DNA of 11,623 nt, taken from Ophiostoma sp. CBS 140.51. Its lineage: Eukaryota > Ascomycota > Sordariomycetes > Ophiostomatales > Ophiostomataceae. The DNA is taken from positions 1-11,623 of the forward strand of contig JANSLP010000561.1 of NCBI GenBank assembly GCA_029298735.1, given 5' to 3'. Both the position numbers and the translations under genes were made by a program. The notes under the pieces were generated by a model, which made no database searches, was not told where the DNA came from, and saw only the letters and a program-made list of their open reading frames with translations. Below are positions 6,743-11,623 of the stretch, one piece after another (position 1 is the first letter of the stretch; each line of letters begins with the position of its first letter).

Positions 6743-8696
6743 TCATGACTTCTTGGTCTCCCCCTCGCTCGTACTGTTCTCATCAAGAGTGGCCTCGCCC
6801 TCGGGCCCACTTGCCTTGACACTGGCCAGCGCTTCTTCGTGGTCCTTGTCTCTGTTTTTGTCGCCGTCATCGGCACCATGATTTGATGTAGACGATCCCC
6901 CAGTGTGCGCAGTAGCATTGTCACCCACTGGAATCCCCGACACACTGCTCGCCCGACTCACACCCGCACTGTCGGGCGCCTCCCGACGCAGGCCCAAGTG
7001 CTTGTTGGCATCCGGGTCTTCTCTGTTGTTGCCCTGCCAGTCGGCCGGCCGCATCTGCGGGATGTCGGGGGTGGATGGGCTGTCGACGTTTCCAGCCACT
7101 GAAACCGCCGTGGGCGGTTCCACCTTCATCTCCGGCTTCACCTTTGTGTCTGCATCCTCCCTGGCATGCCTCCAGACGACGGAAATATTTTCGGTCGCGC
7201 GGCTCCCTTTCTGAGAGCTGCCCTTGATGCCGTCCAGCTTGTCCCAGTCGATGACAAAGACGCCGTTGTCGTCCGACACGCCATTCTGTTCAGGCCCATT
7301 GCCCTCAAAGAACGTATTGAACCACACATGCGCGACGGACGTGACCATGGTCAGGCCCATGCTGGCGGTCGTTTTGTTGCGCCGCTCAATGGAAATGTTG
7401 ACGTCGCTGTTGGGCACCAGAATCGGCTTTTCGGGTTTGAAGATGACAGCCTGGCCGCCGGGCTCGTCTTGTGCTGCATAGCGGAAGGGCTGCTTGTGGG
7501 TTTGTGACGTTGATGATCTGGTTGGTGCCGTCGGGTTAACCAAAGCGGGCGTGGACTCGCTCTTGCCCTGGAGCTGTTCCACGTCGATGCTCAAGCCAGA
7601 ATCGTTGGTGGCAGTGACTGGGTGGTAGTTCTTGCTGTCCCGTTGGAAATCCGTCTTTGGCCGTTTGATGTTGCCAGCGTGTAGATCGCTGTCAAGTGTA
7701 CTGTTGCTGCGGCTGCTCTGGGTCGAGCTGTCCTTGCCGTCTTTGTCCTTGCCGTCCTTGGCCCCCCAGGCACTGGTCATGTCCGACACCAGATCGACCA
7801 GTCCACCACCACCCGGTGCATCCCCTTCGACCACAAAGCGTTCGCTGTTCTTGAACGTGTGGAACACATGGATCTGCTTGCCCTCGTCGACGTAACCCTC
7901 GACCGCCAGCTTGACCCCGTGGCGCAGCCCGCGGAAGTGAATCTCGAGAATCTCGACGGGTCGGTCGACATATTCTGGCTTACCCGCCTTGACCCAGCGG
8001 TCAACATAGGTGATCCACCGCAGCTGCGAGGGAATGGTCACGCCGTTGCCAAATTTGGGCCGCATCCGCCGCTCCGTAAAACGGTCCAAAGCCTGTTGTG
8101 CCGTCCAACCGCACTCTGCCATGAGGTAGCTGCAGGCCATCGTGCCCGACCGGCCCTTGCCCGCCTTGCAGTGGACGACCACAACGCGGCCGCTTTTTGA
8201 CGGATCTTTGTTCTTCTTCTCTCCTTTCTTTCCTCGCTCATCTCTGTCGTCTCGCTCGCTGGCGCCTGGCGGCGCCTCGTATTCACCCCCCAACCACTGC
8301 TTCATGCTCTTGATAATCAACGGCACCAATCGAAACGGCGGCGGGTGATGGTCTGGCCAGGGATAGTGTCGAATTCTGTTGTAAACCGCCTCATCGGGGT
8401 AGCCCGTCCCCTCGGCGCGAAACTCCCAAATGGCCCACTTGTCGCCGTGTTTGCGGTCGAGAAAGGCGACGAGGCGGTCCAAAGGGTTGCGGTAGGCCAA
8501 CTGTGGGTAGGCGATCGAGGGGCCGGACCTAAGCAGCGAGTTAGTAAAATCAGGCAGCGGCGAACAATTCATTGGAATAAAGACACTGGGGCACCCACGT
8601 AGCAATGATGTTGGTCGTGACATAACATAAATCGAGACCAGTCTCGTCGTGGCGGGCACGCGGTCCGGCGACGATGGAGCGGAGGAGGGAGGCCAT
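6743..8696 (-). CDS. TEP1: PTEN/TEP1-family phosphoinositide 3-phosphatase
   Basis: Two exons (8599-8696 and 6743-8528) encode 627 residues; human PTEN has 403. The N-terminus MASLLRSIVAGPRARH resembles the basic lipid-binding segment, followed by GLDLCYVTTNIIA. The catalytic domain is about 18-216. It has WPD with Asp92 in the position of the PTEN general acid, and the P-loop HCKAGKGRSG (152-161) with catalytic Cys153 and Arg159; the two Lys flanking the Ala-Gly suit an acidic phosphoinositide. A C2-like domain starts near 222 (VEILEIHFRGL), is interrupted by a disordered stretch (about 269-392), and resumes at AVIFKPEKPILV to about 487. The tail (about 488-627) is acidic and low-complexity, without a PDZ-binding end. 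By family knowledge, it removes the 3-phosphate of PtdIns(3,4,5)P3 at membranes. An in-frame ATG at 8732 would add 12 residues but has a poorer context. Confidence 0.94.
7451..7822 (-). other. Disordered insertion splitting the TEP1 C2 domain
   Basis: Residues about 269-392 are rich in Gly, Asp, Lys, Ser and Thr, with GKDKDGKD repeats near the start. They lie between two parts that look like C2 beta-strands. The boundaries are approximate because I judged them by eye. Confidence 0.6.
8186..8284 (-). other. Charged insertion between the WPD loop and P-loop of TEP1
   Basis: Residues 115-147 are mostly Lys, Arg, Glu and Asp, and include KKGEKKNKDPSK. Compared with human PTEN, where Asp92 and Cys124 are 32 residues apart, the spacing here is 61. 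The frame is open and the flanking motifs are intact, so this is coding, not an unspliced intron. Confidence 0.7.
8529..8598 (-). other. Intron of the TEP1 gene (70 bp)
   Basis: On the minus strand the donor is GTGGGT, the branch site ACTAAC and the acceptor GCTTAG. It is phase 2. Splicing joins NIIA to TSGPSIAYPQLAYRN, matching the PTEN N-terminus. Retention gives an in-frame stop inside the intron. Confidence 0.88.
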
Positions 8697-8833
8697 TGTG
8701 TGTGTGCGGAGATGTCGATACGGTAGGATCATAAAGTGAAAGAGAAGAACGAAAAAATGCGCAGGATGCGCAAATGTAGTGATATTGTTCGTGATGTCGC
8801 TGTCGTCACGTTGCAGAGCCGCACTTGGAAAGC

Positions 8834-8872
8834 TGGGCCTAGAACTGGGCCTTTGCTGTTACAGCAGGCCCA
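8834..8872. repeat. TGGGCC hairpin upstream of TEP1
   Basis: TGGGCC (8846-8851) pairs with GGCCCA (8867-8872), and TGCTG (8854-8858) with CAGCA (8862-8866). The loop is 3 nt and TT is a bulge. A direct copy of TGGGCCT precedes it at 8834-8840. It lies about 140-175 bp upstream of the TEP1 ATG, in promoter or leader. Confidence 0.6.
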
Positions 8873-9723
8873 AGACAAACGACGTCATGCGGGCTTAGCG
8901 TGGCGGATCGAGAAAGAGCTGCCCATTTTCGAAGCTGGCGGGTTGGTGGAGCACGACTACGGACTTTTGCAGTGGATGATTAGGCGGCCTCCAGCACAAC
9001 CCCAGCAATCTTTGCGAAAACCTGGGGAGAGCTGTTTTCTGGTTCAGTGGGCAAAATACAGTGACAGCATCAGTCAAGCGAAACACTCGACTTCAATCAC
9101 GGCAGAATTTGAACGGATAGATTAAGCAACTTGGAAATATATAATGCCTGTATTATCATCAGTCGCTATGTAGCACATACAACATAAACAATTGCCCATG
9201 TTCTAGGCTCGTCGCCAAATAATGCTCAACAGCGGCGCAGTCCTTTTCTTGGCGGTCGAAAAAGGCACGTGCATCGAGTTGGACAAGAGTAGGCAACACA
9301 AGATAAGGCGGCAACATCAGGAGCGGCGACAACACGACGACAGCAGTATTGATAACAAACAGTGAATATTGCAAACAAAAACTAGAAATTAAAGAGAAAA
9401 GAATTGCAAAGTACAGAAACAACAAATGCAGAGTGGCAAAACAATGTAGCGTAAACACGTTTTTGCGCCTGGCCGGGCAAAGGCAAACAATTAAAACCAA
9501 AGTCGGCGTCTTTCTTCCTCGAATTGACAGAAGAAACGACGAAGGCAAAGCCATTCCCATCCCGTCCGTTGGGAACTTCTTCGTCGTCTCTTCTCTTCCC
9601 CCTGTCATCTCGTCTTCTTCTTTCCATCTCACTCTTCTATTCCTTCCTCTTCTCACACAGCCCCAACCTCCCCTGTCGTTTTTGCTCCTATTTCTACCCT
9701 TGCGGGTCCAGAAGTATTTCTGT

Positions 9724-9773
9724 CGAGACTATCGATAATAATGCACGAATCCTGTCGACAGGATCTAGTCTCG
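9724..9773. repeat. Nested inverted repeats with a 16-bp perfect palindrome
   Basis: ATCCTGTCGACAGGAT (9749-9764) is a perfect palindrome. Outside it, CGAGACTA (9724-9731) and TAGTCTCG (9766-9773) are perfect reverse complements. The structure is about 150-200 nt past the POM33-like stop codon, probably within the 3' UTR or the transcript end region. Confidence 0.65.
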
Positions 9774-9866
9774 TTTTGTGACCGTCGTGTAGTTGTCTGG
9801 TTGTCGATGTCGTCGGCAGCCGTAGATGCGGTCGTCGTAGGTCGTCAGTAGACACAGTCAAGCCTC

Positions 9867-9908
9867 GTGCTTCGCACTCGACTCGCTCATCAACTGCTTC
9901 GCAGTTGA
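9867..9908. repeat. Two GCGAAGC mini-hairpins after the POM33-like stop codon
   Basis: TCAACTGC-TTC-GCAGTTGA (9890-9908) has an 8-bp stem with a 3-nt loop. GTGC-TTC-GCAC (9867-9877) has a 4-bp stem with the same loop. On the sense strand both contain GCGAAGC. A related AGCGAAGT lies between them and the stop codon (about 9909-9916). They start 12 nt after the stop. Confidence 0.65.
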
Positions 9909-9920
9909 CTTCGCTCCGAC

Positions 9921-11038
9921 TTACTGCGTCTTCCGCGGGGCGGCGGCACCACCACCGACATACTTTTGCAGATCCGTCGCCGCATACGCCTGGCGCACGC
10001 CGTTCTTGACCGTGTCCCAGACCTGGCGCACCGTCGGGTTCATGCCCTGGGCGCCCGTCAGGTTGTCGATGCGGGCTTCGATTTGGGCGAAAGTCGACTG
10101 CACGTGCGTGCTCTGGGCGAAGCGGGCGCGAAGGAAGGCGGTGTAAATCGCAAGGAGGATCCACGAGCCTTTGCTGAAGGTGATGGCCGACAGGACAAGA
10201 CGGCCCCACAGAACAATCTCGAGCAGGGCAACAACCGACATGGACGAGTCGTAGTACTGCTTGACAAACTTGCCAATGGACTCGGCCACCGGGTGAGGGG
10301 CAGCCGTAGGCTTGGCGCCGGTGGCAGAAGCGGTGGGCGACGCACCGGGAGCCGCAGCGGCCTGCTTCGGCGGCGCGAGCGTGGGAATCAGGTTGGTGCG
10401 GGTGTAGGTGGCGACGTGGAAGACGGAGTAGATGGTGTAGGGCAGCATGGCCAGGATAAACTGGCGCGAGTAGAGCCACACGAGCGCCATCAGCAGGTAC
10501 TGGACGTTCTCGTCCGCCAGCAGGCCCACGGCACCTGCAGCACCGGCAGGAACAGCGCGGCCACTCTTGGCGCGGGCCTTAAAGGTCTTGTAGACAACGA
10601 TGCCGTAGGTAGCGGCGGCGGCGACAAAGGCGGTGCGGTAGGCGAAGCGGGGCGCAAAGGAGGAGTAGTTGAAGCGGATCCATGACAGCGCGTAGCGCAG
10701 TGTGCAGAGGATGAGAGTGAGGTGGCTGTACTGTTAGCAGGCGTAGCAGGAGGGGGGAAAGAGTTGCCTTCATCGTTATCGCGAGATCTTGAGATCAGAC
10801 CAATCTCGGATCGACGACGAGCTCCGTCGGAAAACGACGAAGATAGGACGAGGATCAGACATACCCAACAAACCAGCCGACTAGAAGGAGGTTAGCAGAT
10901 GAACAACAAGAAGAAGAGGAATGAGAAGAGCTCGACCAGGCTCGAGCTCGTCGTCGACAAGAACTCACATTGCAGCGTCTTTGCGAGAGTCAGCAGGCGC
11001 TCAGTGAGCGGCAAGCTCGCAGCCGGAGGAGGAGCCAT
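9921..11038 (-). CDS. POM33: TMEM33/POM33/Tts1-family membrane protein
   Basis: Three exons (10969-11038, 10865-10880 and 9921-10725; 891 nt) encode 296 residues. The start is ATG at 11038, giving MAPPPAASLPLTERL. Joining the exons gives TLQFGWFVGHLTLILCTLRY, in good agreement with the family's first membrane segment. Hydrophobic segments lie at about 26-45, 58-76, 103-133 and 189-226. An Ala/Pro-rich insertion (about 146-173) separates the third and fourth. The C-terminus (about 235-284) can form amphipathic helices and ends in a Gly/Ala-rich, basic tail. By family knowledge, these proteins sit in the ER and nuclear envelope, associate with reticulons, help shape tubular ER and support nuclear pore distribution; the C-terminus of yeast Pom33 is amphipathic and membrane-binding. 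The 16-nt exon is the weakest part of the model, but only this combination keeps the frame and the conserved sequence. Confidence 0.9.
10726..10864 (-). other. Intron 2 of the POM33-like gene (139 bp)
   Basis: On the minus strand the donor is GTATGT, the branch site GCTAAC and the acceptor AGTACAG, only 8 nt after the branch A. Phase 2. An AG five bases earlier would break the frame. It carries one arm (10811-10824) of the inverted repeat around the 16-nt exon. Confidence 0.82.
10811..10957. repeat. 14-bp inverted repeat in the introns flanking the 16-nt exon
   Basis: TCGACGACGAGCTC (10811-10824, intron 2) is the exact reverse complement of GAGCTCGTCGTCGA (10944-10957, intron 1). The exon 10865-10880 lies between them. 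Pairing in the pre-mRNA would loop the exon out. Confidence 0.75.
10865..10880 (-). other. 16-nt micro-exon of the POM33-like gene
   Basis: TCGGCTGGTTTGTTGG on the sense strand encodes the FGWFVG part with bases from both neighbours. It is preceded by TTCTAG and followed by GTATGT. Its length is not a multiple of three, so skipping shifts the frame; the shifted frame reaches TGA at 10490-10492. Confidence 0.8.
10881..10968 (-). other. Intron 1 of the POM33-like gene (88 bp)
   Basis: On the minus strand the donor is GTGAGT, the branch site GCTAAC and the acceptor CTTCTAG. Phase 1. It contains a local hairpin, GAGCTCGA (10928-10935) with TCGAGCTC (10942-10949). If it were retained, the frame would stop at the TAA inside the branch site. 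Confidence 0.85.
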
Positions 11039-11242
11039 CGTAGCGGTGTGAGTAGAGTGTGGTGAGGGTGAAGAAGCTCGATCTGAAGAGCGGGTGTCGT
11101 GTTTCGAGTCGATGTTATGTTAGGGTCGTTTGTTGTTGCACGGTCGTCGTCGTGTGGTTGAATGCGGGTAAAGTTTTTTGTTTTGTGTTTTGTGCGGAAA
11201 GATTGGGAGAGGGGATTATTACGAACGTGGCCTTGCAGAGGG

Positions 11243-11400
11243 AAGGAGAAGACAAAAGAGTTCGTGGCAGCTGAAAGACAAGAACTGGGGCGGGAAAGAG
11301 CGAAAAAAGAGAGGGGAAGGGGGGCTGAGAAAAAGGCGTGCTAAGAAAAAGCAGCAAAAGGAACAGAAAAGGGAAGCAAAAAGAGCAAAAATAGGCAGGA
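11243..11400 (-). promoter_or_regulatory. CT-rich tract upstream of the POM33-like gene
   Basis: The sense (minus) strand is dominated by C and T for about 150 bp, ending about 200 bp before the ATG. Such tracts are common near fungal transcription starts. The plus strand has several G runs between 11287 and 11328. Confidence 0.4.
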
Positions 11401-11480
11401 GCGACAGGGAGCAGACAGCTGGGGCTTGCTGGGAGGAACAGTTTCTGGGAGGTGAACTTGGCGGACCGCATCCGAATAGC

Positions 11481-11510
11481 TCCACAATAGCCCACAATAG
11501 TCCACAATAG
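11481..11510. repeat. Three tandem copies of YCCACAATAG
   Basis: TCCACAATAG, CCCACAATAG and TCCACAATAG stand head to tail at a 10-bp period, with one base differing. The last copy continues into GTGG, forming CCAC-AATA-GTGG (11502-11513). On the minus strand each unit reads CTATTGTGG with an ATTGT core. Confidence 0.85.
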
Positions 11511-11623
11511 TGGCCTGTGCGTCATCGGCGTCACTCAGCGTCGCCTAGCAAGCTTTTTGGTGTCTTTTGGTGTGCTCTGGCCTGAAAGAAGGACCTCGAA
11601 AAGGGAAGCGGCAAAGCAAAACT

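Larger units (their letters stand above)
8697..9920. other. TEP1 promoter side and POM33-like 3' flank
   Basis: About 1.2 kb without a supported gene. An ATG-initiated plus-strand frame of 122 codons (8757-9125) has no recognisable features. A hairpin with repeated TGGGCCT is at 8834-8872. AGATAAGG (GATA type) is at about 9300-9307 and CACGTG is near 9267. About 9570-9700 is strongly pyrimidine-rich on the plus strand. The right end, the 3' UTR of the POM33-like gene, holds a nested palindrome (9724-9773) and two mini-hairpins (9867-9908). Confidence 0.55.
11039..11623. other. Promoter region of the POM33-like gene
   Basis: No gene is supported. About 11243-11400 is purine-rich on the plus strand, so the POM33-like sense strand has a long CT-rich tract, as is common in fungal promoters just upstream of transcription start. 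Further out are three 10-bp repeats (11481-11510), TGCGTCAT at 11518-11525, and TTTTGGTGT twice (near 11555-11573). I saw no TATA box. The window ends before any further gene. Confidence 0.55.

Noticed and set aside
8697..8732. TEP1 start at the in-frame ATG 8732
   Set aside because: It would add 12 residues (starting MILPYRH) with a poor context; the ATG at 8696 has a better context and gives the family-like N-terminus.
8757..9125. 122-codon plus-strand frame divergent from TEP1
   Set aside because: It starts with a real ATG, but the translation is basic low-complexity followed by unrelated sequence with no motif, and it covers the expected TEP1 promoter.
9159..9656. 165-codon minus-strand frame with hydrophobic stretches
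   Set aside because: Its hydrophobicity comes from A/T-rich and GA/CT-rich DNA; it begins in low-complexity sequence and resembles no membrane family.
11287..11330. G-quadruplex in the POM33-like promoter
   Set aside because: Four G runs exist, but one intervening loop is about 18 nt, which makes a stable quadruplex doubtful.
1..11623. tRNA genes, transposable elements, CRISPR arrays
   Set aside because: Scanning by eye for tRNA arm signatures, transposase or reverse-transcriptase motifs, long terminal repeats and spaced repeats gave nothing convincing on either strand.

Overview
The window looks like nuclear DNA from a filamentous ascomycete (Pezizomycotina; a Sordariomycete-like origin fits, but I cannot name a genus). 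The genes have short introns of 48-139 bp clustered at their 5' ends. All five introns carry an RCTAAC branch site only 8-12 nt from the 3' splice site. ADA2 begins with the MGVIRKKT sequence typical of this group. The protein families are single-copy fungal housekeeping genes. I see no bacterial, viral or transposon gene.

Layout: five protein-coding genes, all on the minus strand, about one per 2.3 kb. From left to right they are: a CHIP/STUB1-type TPR plus U-box ubiquitin ligase (343-1221, one intron); a cyanamide hydratase of the HD family (2192-3017, one intron); the SAGA adaptor ADA2 (4410-6068, no intron); a PTEN/TEP1 phosphoinositide 3-phosphatase (6743-8696, one intron); and a TMEM33/POM33/Tts1 membrane protein (9921-11038, two introns around a 16-nt exon). 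Intergenic gaps are 0.3-1.4 kb. They hold promoters and 3' UTRs with several short repeats and inverted repeats. I found no tRNA, rRNA, CRISPR array or mobile element.

The genes do not form an evident pathway or metabolic cluster. They cover protein quality control, cyanamide detoxification, chromatin acetylation, phosphoinositide signalling and ER/nuclear-pore membrane shape. Each is probably transcribed from its own promoter.

The most interesting structure is in the POM33-like gene. A 14-bp perfect inverted repeat sits in the two introns flanking the 16-nt exon. One arm overlaps a second, mutually exclusive hairpin inside intron 1. Skipping that exon would shift the frame and end translation early, so this could be an RNA-structure splicing switch. 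Other signals worth checking are three consecutive stem-loops at 27-139 (two share a loop sequence), GCGAAGC mini-hairpins just after the POM33-like stop codon, a set of AGTCAA half-sites upstream of the cyanamide hydratase gene, and a bZIP/E-box/GATA cluster upstream of ADA2.
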